Shown here: positions 46,590-58,709 of the stretch, in pieces
How the letters are laid out: the number at the start of each line of letters is the position of its first letter
Numbering within the stretch: position 1 is the stretch's first letter
Source: Asterias rubens
Taxonomy: Eukaryota > Echinodermata > Asteroidea > Forcipulatida > Asteriidae
Length of the DNA: 64,000 nt
Reading direction: 5' to 3'
NCBI RefSeq assembly: GCF_902459465.1
Contig: NC_047065.1
Span: 21,031,828-21,095,827, forward strand
Notes under the pieces: model-generated
Told to the model about the DNA's origin: nothing
Database searches by the model: none
What the model saw: only the letters and a program-made list of their open reading frames with translations
Program-made: the position numbers and the translations under genes

Positions 46590-49157
46590 ATGGCAGGTTG
46601 CTGTTTGAGTCTCGTTTTACTGTTTACTCTTGTGATAGTATCAGTTTCAAATGGCACTTTTGATGGGTTGGTAAAGCATACCATTGAGTCCACACCGTTT
46701 TGGTGTGTCGTTGTTGATTTCGTCTTAACCGGAAATGTCTACAAGAACGAAACATTCCCGAGACAGAAGATCTGCAAAAGGGCATGTCACACCGACCCGA
46801 AATGTATCTCTATAAATTTCCAACTGAGAGGAGGGCAGTGTGAGTTTAGCAGCGCTAACCACGCTAACAGCTCTGGTGGATTGAGTGGAAAGAGTGGGTG
46901 GATCTACATTTACAATTCACGCAGGGTAAGTCAAAGTGTTAAAACATTTTGAGTTAATCGGATAGATTAACTTTCAACTCAAGAACATCATTGTCATTTA
47001 AAGACGCAGGCTAGTGCTGTCGTCATGACGAAACTAAACATTCGCGCGCCACGACAAGTCACCAGTCCAGGGGATGCACCCAACTAAATCAACGCCCATA
47101 CTAGCAAACAGTGCAATGCTGAATATAAACAATAACAAATACTTAGAATTCTCACAACTTTTAACTGTAGGAGGAATTTATTTACATTGACTCTTGATGG
47201 GTCATTCCCGCTCCAAATAAGAACACCATCGAAGAATCTCAGCGCATGACGGGCTTAAGGCCGAGTTATAGTCGGTCGCGCGATGGTCGGGCGTCGGAAA
47301 TCTGGACGCGCGATCATAAAAAGACACGGTTTTTAGGCCTCAGTCTTAGGATTGCGCGCAAGATTTCCGTCGCGCGACCATCGCGCGACCGACTATAAAC
47401 CGGCCTTTAATCTTTTATCAACTGAATGAAAGAGCTTTATACATGCAGCTGTATAGTGTAGTTTCCCCATAACAATTACCGTTACTCTTGTTTTTCATTT
47501 ACAGGAACAAACATGCGCCGCAGTTGGTACAGAAAAGATGCACGGCTATAAAGACAGAGGTATGTTTTTATTACATCTTTTAATTGTGCGAAGAAATGAT
47601 CACCTGATAATTACACTCCTTAAAGACAGTGGACACTATTGGTAATTGTCAAAGACTAGTATCACAGTTGGAGTTTCTCAACATTATGCATATCATAACA
47701 AACCTGTGAAAATTTGAGCTCAATTGGTCGTCGAAGTTGGGAGATAATAATGAAAGAAAAAAACACCCTTGCTTTCACATGCTTGACTTCGAGACCTCAA
47801 ATTCCAAATCTGAGGTATCGAAATCAAATTCGTGGAAAAGTACTTCTTTCTTGAAAACTACATTACTTTAGAGGGAGCCGTTTCTCACAATGTTTTATAC
47901 TGTCAACCTCTCCCCATTACTTGTTACCTAGTAAAGTTTTATCCTAAAAATTATTTTGAGTAATTATACCACTAAGCACAAAAAGGAACACAAAAAAACG
48001 ATCAGTGTTCCAAAAACACATTGTGTTTCTCAGCAATACTCCAAAAGCAGCAAAGTGCCCTCGCCAATAATGTCCACTGTCTTTAAATCCCGACGCACAA
48101 TACCATTAACGAACTCGGGACACTTTTACCAGACAATAAATGAAATTGTTTTACAATTCAGATTTCACTCTTGTGACAGATCGAAATTGGCCCTCTGGTG
48201 TTTACGGTTTACCAACGCCTACAAGTGGTTGCCCAACTGGAGTCATCTGGGAAACTGGTTCCCGTTATCAAGACACGGAAGACACATATCCGAATAACTA
48301 CTGGTACCCATCCACTGGTATTCATCTCCTTGGACCGTATGAGGAGAACGACATGACACAGAACTTCTGCATGAAGACATGTGATCATACGGACGAGGCT
48401 GAGGGTGACTGGCCGCAGGGGAGATACTGTGTGTTCAAGTACGGACCAAGCTGTCCAAAAAGTAAGGCTTGATTTCCTAAAGAACAACGGATCAAACACT
48501 GAATCAATCTTTGTATTGTTTTGTCTGTGCGTCGAAAGTTTCATGTTTTACTACACAGAGAAGACAATAAAAGGTTGAATGCTGAAAAGTCCCCTTTTTC
48601 TGCAAGGCTGCCTCTGAATAACCCTTCCGTGTTCCAAAATCGTCTTCCTCCATTTCATGCTTTTAGTCTGACCAATACCACTGTTTATTAAAAACCTGTG
48701 TATTAGTACACATTTTGTATTGAGAAAAGTAATAGAAAATAATGCTATTGTTACCCTTGTGACAGTGATGTCGTCTGGTTTCATCTTTTGGGATGACGAA
48801 GACAGCAACAACCACAATGACAAGCAAGGCACCGTACCATCAGGAGTGTACGACCAGGATACCCGTATCGACTACTGCTGCATGACCGATGGTGACGTAT
48901 CCCAGCCGATCAGCTTGCCTACTCAGAATCCTTTCTACCTGTTCCCGTATAACTCGGAGCAGTGCCAGGCCGTCCAATGCATGACTGCGACTCAGGAGTA
49001 TTTTCGTTGGGACGAGCAAGACAGTCCAACAAGTATTCCAGTCAAATCTGGAGGATCCCATCCGTACCTCACAGCGAGATCTTCGTATGTGTCGCCAAGA
49101 GACAACATTGTACACTACTGTTACTATCAAGCCACCGAATCCTTGATTTGCAAATAA
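46590..49157 (+). CDS. Secreted PAN-ApeC (apextrin-like) protein, 4 exons
   Basis: Exons 46590-46925, 47505-47559, 48180-48461, 48766-49157; all phases agree, 354 residues. Residues 1-22 form a signal peptide (MAGCC then a Leu/Val core ending VSVSNG). Residues about 30-110 form a PAN/apple domain with Cys in CVVVD, ICKRAC, KCISI and QCEF. The rest is an ApeC domain: WPSGVYGLPTPTSGCP, GRYCVFKYG, FIFWDDEDSNNHND, IDYCCMTDG, NPFYLFPYNSEQCQAV and VHYCYYQ. ApeC domains bind bacterial cell-wall glycans in amphioxus and occur in echinoderm apextrins. No MACPF pore-forming domain is present, so this is a soluble binding protein, likely in coelomic fluid or mucus; that role is inference. The second ATG was chosen over 46560 because it starts the signal peptide directly. 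Confidence 0.92.
47255..47410. mobile_element. Short hairpin MITE
   Basis: TTAAGGCCGAGTTATAGTCGG and CCGACTATAAACCGGCCTTTAA end the element; arms are about 55 bp and rich in CGCGCGA. In intron 1 of the PAN-ApeC gene. Confidence 0.88.
47620..48087. mobile_element. GTGGACACTATTGG-family element with internal insertion
   Basis: Both ends are present (TTAAAGACAGTGGACACTATT, TAATGTCCACTGTCTTTAAA), but the right arm is split by about 97 bp (47967-48063) of foreign sequence rich in AAAAAC. In intron 2 of the PAN-ApeC gene, less than 100 bp before exon 3. Confidence 0.8.
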
Positions 49158-50030
49158 TGAATTTCCCCATGTTAGTTGGGATTTGTTGGACTGATATTCC
49201 TTGTATTTATTTGGGTGGTTTTAATTCCGTACGCGAAAATATTATTTCATTTCAAATCATATCTGCATTCACAACAGTTCCGTCGTATGGTTTATTTGTA
49301 GTATGCGCACTATTTTGGCATTGTAAGATATTTTGTAGAGGAAGACTTTTTTTGCAAAGAATCTCGTAAGCGTTTTATTTAACTTAAAGCATTTCATTTC
49401 TGAGTTACCTATATGATTTGTATGTTGTAGACGTTTGGAATCTAATTAACAGCAGACGTTCTGAGTAACTAAATATTGATCAGTCGGTAATTATAAAATC
49501 AGTTATATATTGAACCAGTGCACATTACTAACAACACCTGGCAAGTCTGCTTCCACCAATAAGCGTCATTAGGGTTACAATATTCAGACTGGATGTCTGT
49601 TGAATTGGTCAGGAGATAACTTCAGTTGCTGTTATATAACATCATTTGACCCAATTTGAAAAACACGTGTTTGTAGAGTACTCGTCTGGTGGAGTGTTGT
49701 TTTAATGATAGTGAAATGTGTTTTGTAACATTATGGGTGTCGCACGCGTGCACCATAATAATTATGCAAACAATCACGTGCCAAGCTATTTATCATTTGA
49801 CCATTAGCCCACGGTTACTTTTGAATAATCAATCAATCAAATCAATCAATCAGATTATTCCCCAAATCAACAAAAACTGTTTAGAGAGGCACATGTTATT
49901 GGGAACATCAACATTTCCCCCAGGTAGACTTGGTTTCAAGTCTGTAATCGTAGTTTTTAGTCGTCCTGATATAACCACAGCCTATGTGGGTTGTGAATAA
50001 ACCTCTGTTATCATAATGCGGGATTCTGCG

Positions 50031-50840
50031 TAGCTTGAACATCTGACGTCACACTTCGAGGATTGTCATTCAGCATTCCACTATGGGTGCGTTCGTTTAG
50101 CTTCCCTGGGTCGACCTCGGTGTGCTCATCCAAGTGGCGTATTTTATTTTTTCTAGGACGAACGTGGGCACTGATAATTACCTCGCGTTCGTCCTGGAAA
50201 AGTCGCCTATTTTTTCAGGACGAACGTGTGCCTATATTTACCCACGTTCCACCTGGAATAAATATGCATCATCACGTGACCCTTCTGGTGGTGACGTCAG
50301 TGCACCTCGGGTCAGTCCCCAAGTGCCCCGCTTGTGGATAGGGTCACTTGGGGGCTGACCCGAAGTACACTGACGTCACCACCAGAACGGTCACGTGATA
50401 ATGCGGGTTTTTTTTCCCAGGTGGAACGTGGGTAAATATCTGCACACGTTCGTCCTTAAAAAAAAAATAGGCGACTTTTCCAGGACGAACGTGGGGTAAT
50501 TATCAGTGCCCACATTCGTCCTGGAAAAAAAAATACGCTACTTTGATGAGCACACCGGGGTCGACCCAGGGAAGCTAATCGAACGCACCCATAGAGATAC
50601 GCAGTCAAATTCTACTCCAACATACTTGGCCACAGACGTACGTGGACACAGCGTGCAGATGCCCGAAAGAATTGGCCGTCCGAGATGACCTCAGACCAAT
50701 CAAAACAAACCCAGCTACGGTAGCTTTTAGTCACTGCATTTATCCAATGGTATAATTGTATCCAATGGAATCACTGGATCTGAGTAGCAGATGCCAATTG
50801 TCTCTATCCTTGCGGATAAAGACAGGGGGGCCCAATCTAG
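50031..50840. repeat. Older repeat copy A, interrupted by MITE
   Basis: Both sides of the MITE match 56725-57080 collinearly: ACATCTGACGTCACACTTCGAG on the left; GGACACAGCGTGCA, CAATCAAAACAAACCCAG and CCAATGGAATCACTGGATC on the right. So the MITE landed in a pre-existing repeat. Confidence 0.85.
50082..50593. mobile_element. 512-bp hairpin MITE, TA target duplication
   Basis: The whole element is one long inverted repeat: TGGGTGCGTTCGTTTAGCTTC at the left and GAAGCTAATCGAACGCACCCA at the right, with sub-repeats of GGACGAACGTG and a CACGTGAC / GGTGACGTCAGTG core. TA flanks both ends, and the paralogous empty site near 56826-56832 (TTCACATAGAGATACG) has a single TA. A shorter relative is at 62381-62534. 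No ORF of its own. Confidence 0.93.
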
Positions 50841-52169
50841 ATTCTGCGTGGCTGATGCATAGAATAAACCGCAGTCTCAGACTTGAATTCAAGTCTATCC
50901 CCAAGGTTGTGTTAACCCCCCCCCCAATTACACAACATTAGCAGAAAGTCCATTCTACAAAAAAAAAATACTTTGCGTTTTGACGAGAACAGCATTTAGA
51001 TTTGCCTGTTTTACATTGAAGTACATTGCGCTGACGGAGCCTAAATGACTACTTTTATATTTTTTCACAATGGGGCAACTCATTTTGTGTGACATAAAGT
51101 AAATAATTAATTGGTTTTCATATCAGGCATGCTCGTCGTTTACGCATTGGTTTGTACATGCACAAATTTACCTCATTCGCTAAGGAGTGGTGTTTTTCAC
51201 TTTTTTACATTTAGGAGAGGAAGGTTCTGACGTAATTTTGCTTCTGGCCTTTTTTTTTTGTCCAGGGTGCTGAGTCTTTATCGGCTATTTCGTGAGTTTC
51301 GTCCGTTAGAGACGGCTCTACCAACGGTATGCAACACTCAGAGTTTTTAGATTAAGTTTGTTTCAACGTCCAGCCCTTTTTGTTGGCTGTCGATTTGTTG
51401 ATTTTCCTCCACGCCCAAGGGCGGGTGTTGGTAAAAGTCGGAGGTCGGAGGTAGCCGGAGGTAGCCGGAGGTAGCCGGAGGTTGCGTTAATTGCGTGATA
51501 TTTAATTTAGAAATATTACTTACACACTCAGAGTGAAGTTTGGAAGACTCTTATGCAGTTTACGGGGATTGTAATTCAATTCTGTACCCATTGGGAGGGG
51601 GAAAACAGCCCCACGGTACGAACCGACTGGTCTGGCCCAAGGGCAGATTTAAATTGTCTGGAATTTGTTTTAAATCTTTGGCCAGTCAAATAATGTGATT
51701 TTTTCCATTGACACTTGTACACTGATTCCGATCTGATCCTAAATTCTACGTTTCTCTTTATTAAAGTAATGAAATAGAATTAGCTGTTGCAAACAACTTA
51801 CCAACCAAATGGACCGAGAGTATAAATGCAAAAAATAGTTAAAGGCCTGACGTTTCGACCCTAGCAGAGTCTTTCTCGAAGGCTAAATTCAAGTGTAACA
51901 AAAGATTAACTTGCTTGTTGCATGCCCTTCATTCCCTTGGCTCTTGTGCTTGTTGTAAACAAAAATATTTCTCTTTTGTATTGTTTTTTTTTCCCCCAAC
52001 ACTGGGCCGCCTGCTTCAATTTGTATTGTGAAAGTCATAAATAAAACCACAAAATAAACTCTTCTCCGGCGCCCTTCAACCAGTTTTAAAACCCTATAAT
52101 TAATTCGGGAAAACTGGAATCAATTGCCTTGCTATAACACTTCTTTTTTAACATTGATTAATTTAAGTG

Positions 52170-54644
52170 ATGAACTCTTCGTTGCACACGAGAGAGGCAC
52201 TGCTGGTTCAAAAATTACCAAATAGGCCAAGTCCAAGGAGAACACGGCCGGGCGGTGGGTGCGATGGTGGCTGTGGTGGTGGCTGCGGTGGTGGCTGCAA
52301 AGGCAAGACAAACTTTTCTGACCGTGCAGTTGGAAGGGCGCCACCAACTGACGACAGGAATTGTGAGTGGGTTATGAATGCAAGTTCAAGCCGTGGTGCA
52401 CTCTGCGATGCTGCAACGTTATTTAGGACATGTTTGTTGACAAAGATATGAACAATTCAACCGCCGCAGTGCTTTCTGCATGACTGCAAGCGCTTGTAAA
52501 CAATTCCTCCATCGAATATTATACATTGTTTGTACTTGTTACAAAATGGTGTGACTTATATGCAGTAAACCCGAGTACATCCAGAGCAGAGATCAGGAAG
52601 ATGTCTCAAAACACGTACGGTGTAACAGGAGAAGATCAAAGCGACCAGAATGCACGGCTCACCAACAAGCACATTAAAACTTTAAGCTTTCTGCAGGATG
52701 TTGCCAGGGAAAACAAAGAGTTAAGAGCTCGCCTTGACCAATTGGAGGTACATGCATTGAACGAGACCGTGTGATTAGGTTATTAGAAAAGGGGTCTTGA
52801 AAAATGGTGTTGAAAAAGGGTACGGCAGCTCGTCTTTACTTTAGTATTTTGTTTTCTTGATTGTTGTTGCTATGCTATGCTAAGCTAAGCTAAGGAAGAA
52901 GGAAGGTTCTGCAGACTGAGACTGCAGTGTCATTGTCAATGTCATTGTCCAGCTGTCAGTCAGACTCGGACTATAATCATCAGTCATTGTTGAATGAAAT
53001 CAAACTGATATTTATTGATACTTATAAGTTAATAATATAAGTTATATATATTGATAATATAAGTTATAATATATGGGATAACTAACTTTCTGTATGGCGC
53101 CACCACCTTTTCACTAATTTTTACAAAAAGGGATATCTCATTTAGGTAAATAAGATAACTAGGCCTATAATTATTTCATATCGAATGAAAAAAGTGTTAG
53201 CGCCATACGGAAACTTTTCCGTTATATAAGTATCATTGTAATCGTCACGAAGAAATAAAAAAATCTAGCCCTATCAAAATTGACACGTAATCAAAACGGT
53301 TGGAGCCATCACTACTTATTTGGAGCCAACTGATTAAACCTACAGAACACGCAAGTTTTTGAAAATTATACCCGCACCAAACATCGCAAGTCCTTGAACA
53401 GCGTTCAATATGCAGCCTGATATACGTGTAATTTGTTGCAGTATTTAACACGACAATCAAGCAATCTGAATTTGAGGATTAAGAGTTGGATGATTGATGG
53501 GATTGACTTAATGCGGGAGTTGCTGGGATTTCTTTTCATTCCCCCTTCAAATGGATGCCTCAGTTGTATCCCATCCCTGGGGTCAGATCAGGGGGTGACC
53601 TAGACCCAGTAACTGGGGCAGTTTTCCTTAAAGAAAATGTGTGATTTGTCTCTGGTCCTACTACATGATTAAAGAAATGAAAACAAATTAAAAGGGAGTA
53701 CAGCGCCCCAGTCACTGGGTCTAGGGATACCCAGGCCTTGAACTTGGCTCTCTGAGGGGCGCGGCAGTTTCTGCAAATTTTAAGGGCCACTTTTAAGGGG
53801 CACTATGAGGGGATTGTATAGCCCTATGATGCATTTAAAGGAACATTACAGAATTGGTTTCTGTTAACAAAACAGTTGCTGGCAATGTAAGCACTTTATG
53901 TAATCCACCATATACATAAACTGACAAACCCGTAGAAGTTTGAGATTGATCCGCCATCTAGGTCACGAGAAAATAGTGAAAAAACAATTACAAATTTTGC
54001 ATTGCATCAATGCCAAAATAAAAATGAATAAAACGCACAATGAGCGATAAACTCCAAATGCGAAGTTAGATTATTTATTTCTCAGCAAATGTGACATTTC
54101 ATACATAAATATTTCAAGGGATGTTTTCAACTACATGTATCATCGTCATTAGACCGTTTAAGTTGGATGTAAATGATCTGTGTTCTTCACGATTTTTGTT
54201 TCTTACCAATTCTGTAACGTTCCTTTAAAATGACGTCATTTAAGTAGGGCTCCCTCACCTAGAGGTCAGAAGGAGTTTGCTCATATTGGCCAATCCTGTG
54301 AACTGTGTTACTATAGTGTGTTTCCATCGTCTCTTCATCAGTTTATTCTTAGAGTGGCTTGATGGCATCATTGCATGGGCTGTTGGAACTTTGCAAAGGG
54401 CACCACAGCAAAATATTGGTCTATTAAAATACGAATAGAATAGAATATAATATAATTAAAGATGATACGTGTAAATTCAAACTCTTATATAATTTCCTTT
54501 AATTTGCAGGAGGAGTTGAGTCAGTGTGGAGAGCTGCATGCACTCGGTAACGATGCTAAGGAACGAATCAAGAAACTGCAGCAAGATTTCAACAGACGTC
54601 TGGATACCAACAATAGGACACTGACACAGAAACACAAAGATGAG
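52170..54644 (+). CDS. Unrecognised Cys/Gly-rich, coiled-coil protein, 5' exons
   Basis: Exons 52170-52362, 52566-52747 and 54510-54644 join in phase and give 170 residues, open at the 3' end. Residues about 30-46 hold a GGGCxGGC-type run with four cysteines; later come ENKELRARLDQLEEEL, KERIKKLQQDFNRRLD and LTQKHKDE, which have heptad character. The last exon ends in phase 0 at GTAAGG, so more exons follow. A possible fourth is at 58621-58709. No family could be named. Upstream sequence (52000-52169) is not obviously a promoter. Confidence 0.7.
53072..53228. mobile_element. Short TIR element
   Basis: GGATAACTAACTTTCTGTATGGCGCC and the imperfect complement GGCGCCATACGGAAA-like (GCGCCATACGGAAACTTTTCC) bound about 155 bp. 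In intron 2 of the coiled-coil gene. Confidence 0.6.
53834..54229. mobile_element. TIR element (TTTAAAGGAACATTACAGAATTGG family)
   Basis: Ends TTTAAAGGAACATTACAGAAT and ATTCTGTAACGTTCCTTTAAA; 396 bp without an ORF. Related copy in RGS22 intron 7. Confidence 0.85.
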
Positions 54645-54699
54645 GTAAGGGACATCAGTGATAAAACATTGCTTTCTATAAAAGCTATGTGTCATGTTT

Positions 54700-54999
54700 T
54701 TTTTTTGCAAGTCGCCAGACACACAAGGCCTGAAGGCCACTTCAAGGTGTGGGCTACAATTGTTTTTTTCCCAGAGGCCATTGCCACCTACTCCTAGGGC
54801 TGAAACAGGGTCACCCCTTTTCCCTACCATACGGATGTAGGCATGGGTATCATCAATCCGAAGCCTGGCCGGTAGAGCAGAAAGCACTACCTCCCCAATT
54901 TTACGTAGTAAGTGTCACGACCGGGATTCGAACCCACACTCTGCTGATCAAACACCAGAGCTTGAATCCGATGCTCTTAACCACTCGGCCATGGCATGT
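54700..54999 (-). mobile_element. tRNA-Leu-like SINE, minus orientation
   Basis: Complement of the 12066-12385 element over its whole length: head with GGTTCGAATCCC B box, body CCTACATCCGTATGG, end TGTGTGTCTGGCGACTTGC. Confidence 0.82.
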
Positions 55000-55029
55000 T
55001 GTTTCTGATTGAGGTTCTACATTTTTTTT

Positions 55030-55258
55030 TCTTTTGGTAATTGTCAAAGACCAGTCGTCTCACTTGGTGCATCTCAACAGATGCCTAAAATAACAAACAA
55101 ATTGGTCGTCAAAGTTGTGAGATATGAATGAAATAAAAAACACCCTTGTCACACGAATTGTGTGCTATGTTTTGTACTATCAAACTCTCCCCATTACGAA
55201 GTAAGGTTTTATGCTAATAATTGTTTTGAGTAGTTACTAATAGTGTCCACTGCCTTTA
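55030..55258. mobile_element. GTGGACACTATTGG-family element, internally deleted
   Basis: Starts within TTTGGTAATTGTCAAAGACC and ends ACTAATAGTGTCCACTGCCTTTAA; the central hairpin is missing. Confidence 0.7.
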
Positions 55259-56724
55259 ATAATTTGTTTTGTCAGTGAAGCTCAGTTTCAGAAGCTGACT
55301 CGTAGACATTTTAAACAAATTTTGTATTTTTTCCCCCCTTTTTTTACTTCCCCAATTTGATTTCATGAGTATTTTCTGCTTACAAAATGGTAGATTTGAC
55401 ACAAATAATTGTTTTCGGTCGACTACTTACGGTCGACAATAATTATCCAGTGCAACAGTCGTAGTTGCAATGTTCACAAAAACGCAACGTACAATGTAGA
55501 TCGATTTCCCTCACATGCACGGATAGGGCGAGCCTGTGTCACATATCAAACTACACGCCCGTTCATCTGACGTCACGATTTCACAAGGAACCAGTCTAAC
55601 ACTCCATTGAACAACAGAGGGCGCTGTTGCCGGCAATGCCCATATATGGTATCGCTTGTTTATTGACCGGACGAAAAACATGGTGAATGAAATGACTCTT
55701 GGAAATTGTTTTTGATGGAATTTTCTAAAATAAAGATGCAAAAAAATGTATTAATACCTTGCTTGTTTGACAACTAGATCTTTCATGAAATGTTTATGCA
55801 GTTTTGGGCATTCTTTGACACCTGAAAAAAAAAATATATATAAAAAAAAAAAATCCTGACCGACCTACCCAAGCATAAAATCGGGTGAAAGGGCAATCCA
55901 ACATATATTTTGTTTGTTTAGGGCCTCACTTAAGTGTATTTTTGTATGGTTCTGTTTCTGAAGCATAGTCAGACCATTGGAAAGCCGTTATGTAACGGTC
56001 GTTCATCAACCCATGCCCAGTCAAACAGACAACATCCCAAAGAGAGATAAGGGCCTCATGACAGTGCAGTATGACCCAGGAAGGCAAAATCTAACCTGCT
56101 TGTACTAGAGAAGATGATGAAGAAAAACTAAATCTTAGATGGGGAGGAAAAATCAAACAGAAAATTCTTATCAGGTTGGGACTGGAAACCCCCTAGTACT
56201 GTACGTGTTGGGAAAACAAACACAAACAAACAAGATTGAAAACCAGTGCATTGCTAAAAATGCAAGTCCCAGTTCGTGATTCATAACGGGGTCACAGATT
56301 AAAAAAATATATATATATAAAAAAATATAAAAAAATGGCAACTTAGTAATCATCATTATAATTTTAAAAAAAAATTTATTTAAAGAATCTTATTATCCCA
56401 GAGAAAATCATGAGAAAATTTAAGAAAAAAAAAATTCTGGTTGTCTGTGAACTGAATTGCCCGAGGGAAGTGTTACTTGGCCCTTTAAGAATGTATTGGA
56501 TCATTAAGGGAACTTGAGACGGATCAACAAAATGTAAATACTTCCTTTTTGTATCAAGGCTAGAAACCGCTGTGTATCCATGAAGGAAGGACATTTCCTT
56601 CCTCTATGGTGTATCAAGGAATTATAAACATGCAGCCATTATTGAGAGGTTCTGAGACCACTGGATGTGAAGTGAGCCCTCTGTTGTCCACCAAGAGAGA
56701 GAAATGTGTACTTAGTAAGCCATA

Positions 56725-57080
56725 GCCTGAACATCTGACGTCACACTTCGAGGCTCGTGAATAATGCCAGAGACCGGCCTCCAGCTTGCGTGTATCTTCA
56801 CCTTTCACTTATATTCATTTCACATAGAGATACGCACAACTTCTACACCAACATTACATGCACAATATGCATGCACTGTACACACAAACATGTACATGGA
56901 CACAGCATGCACGCTTTCCATATCTGTGTTTTGGTTGGTCGTCTGAGGTGACCTTGGACCAATCAAAACAAACCCAGATACGGTAGCTTGCAGTCTATGC
57001 ATTCCAATGATATCATTGTATCCAATGGAATCACTGGATCTGAGTAGCATGTACCTGTCTTCATCCTTGCGGATACAGAC
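56725..57080. repeat. Older repeat copy B, uninterrupted
   Basis: Collinear with 50031-50840 minus its MITE. It serves as the empty site for that insertion. Confidence 0.85.
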
Positions 57081-58620
57081 AGGGGCCCAGTTTAACTGAG
57101 GCACTGAAATAAGCTTGATCTTCTGTAAATAGTGCCTTAGTGAATTGGTAAGGGGTAGGGAAGGAGTATTCATGGGGGGGGGGCATTTGTATGGGGTGTG
57201 TAAAGTCAAGGCAAAAGGTTAACTTCAAGGTAGCATTATCATTTCTTTTTTACTTAGCCAGCAGGAAATCTTTGTATGTTATGAGAATTAAGGGCCTATT
57301 CAGAAAAAGGGTGGGGATGGTGGATAATTATTTATGACACTTCCCATTTTCATGTTTATAGTTTTACTTTGGAAATTTGTCTTTTAAGTTGTGAAGTTTT
57401 AGTTTTTCCAACCAAATTTTTCACCATCGCGTAAAGTAATGTATCCCTCACTGTGATTGCCTTAAATGATGGGTGCTTTCTTAGCAGGGAATTAGGGATC
57501 TTTAACCATGGACAAACCGTGGGTGCCTTAAAGGTTGGAGGACTAAAATTTCATGTTGCCCTTGTCTTTGCCTTGGTGCCCCTTTAAAAGTTGCCGTAGT
57601 TTTTGAAAAATATTTTCCAATGGAACCGCCCTCTGCAAAATGAAAAGGCCCTCTCAAAGATGAAAATTCCAGGCCTGCTCTTGAATGTTTGCAAAACATG
57701 AGCCTGTCAAATTGTGACAGCAATTATTTTTAACTATTCTGAGACATCAGCTTGCGTTACCATTGACTTATATTTTGTACAGTGTACATGTACAGTGTAA
57801 ATGACCCATAACAATCAAGCACTGCACGGGCCAGGGGAGAAATTGACACACTTAAAAAAAAGACATTTGTAGATCGATGGATCAAAAGTTTGGTAATGCA
57901 GAAAGGGGACATAGAAAAAGCCTTAAAAAATAAGAGTTGGTTGGCCTACTTATCGAGCAAACGACTGTGTTTATCAACAACGGAACCCTTTCATCGAATG
58001 TATTGGTGAGGTCAAACAATAGAAACATGCGGGTGTGTAGACGCACCACGCGCATCTCGCATCCAGTGAATATGTGCTAGTCAGTGAGGACGCACTGTTT
58101 GAGCTTGGAGGGTGAAGTCATAACAGTTAACAGTTCAGTTACGTCAACACGTAGACTTTCTCTTTTACAGTTCCTTATTTACACCAAAACAAGTGAAAAC
58201 TAAAACGAAAAGTCTGAAGAGGGGGGGAGGGTGGAATGTTCGCACGACCATTATTGATGAAACAACAGATTAAAACAAAAAAATACTTATAAATGTAATT
58301 CTTTAAAGTAATCTCACCAAAATCTCAATATTTATAAATCAATTATTTAGTGTTTTGTCAGTGAAGAACAAAAAGTACCTGAGTTTGCCAGATCTGCAAA
58401 GAGTTACTAAATAAAGTAGTTATATAATGGGCAATCGTTTTGTTTTTTTGTTTTTTTTTTTAACAAAAAGTGTTCCCATGCTCTTGGCTATGCTCGTACG
58501 TGTAGGCATTACAAACTTTATCAATTAGTGTAAGCCAACTTGTTCGTATTATGTTTTTACATGACTTTGACAGTACTCGTAATACATGATGCCATGCATT
58601 TTTGTTCCCTATATTTTTAG

Positions 58621-58709
58621 TTGAAAGAGAAATGGCATGCATTCTCCCTGGAGAATTGTACACCGTTTTACAAACTGCACAACATTTTACATGAAAATGT
58701 GCAAATTAG
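58621..58709 (+). CDS. Possible further exon of the coiled-coil gene
   Basis: After a good acceptor (CCCTATATTTTTAG), phase 0 reads LKEKWHAFSLENC and continues open to a weak donor AG|GTACTC. Starting phase fits the 54644 donor. The composition is only moderately protein-like. Confidence 0.3.

Larger units (their letters stand above)
49158..52169. other. Intergenic; repeats but no gene seen
   Basis: The 3' flank of the PAN-ApeC gene (an AATAAA is at 49997) is followed by an older repeat (50031-50840) holding a hairpin MITE, a 10-bp GTAGCCGGAG triplicate (51451-51480) and a degenerate Penelope-type end on the minus strand (51840-51890: GGGTCGAAACGTCAGG when complemented). The rest is plain AT-rich sequence. 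Confidence 0.7.

Noticed and set aside
48720..48765. Upstream in-frame ATG of the ORF over PAN-ApeC exon 4 as a separate start
   Set aside because: The acceptor GTGACAG at 48765 joins exon 3 in phase and the ApeC domain continues across it.
50063..50358. ORFs of 92 and 78 codons as genes
   Set aside because: They lie inside the hairpin MITE and are mirrored on the other strand by its symmetry.
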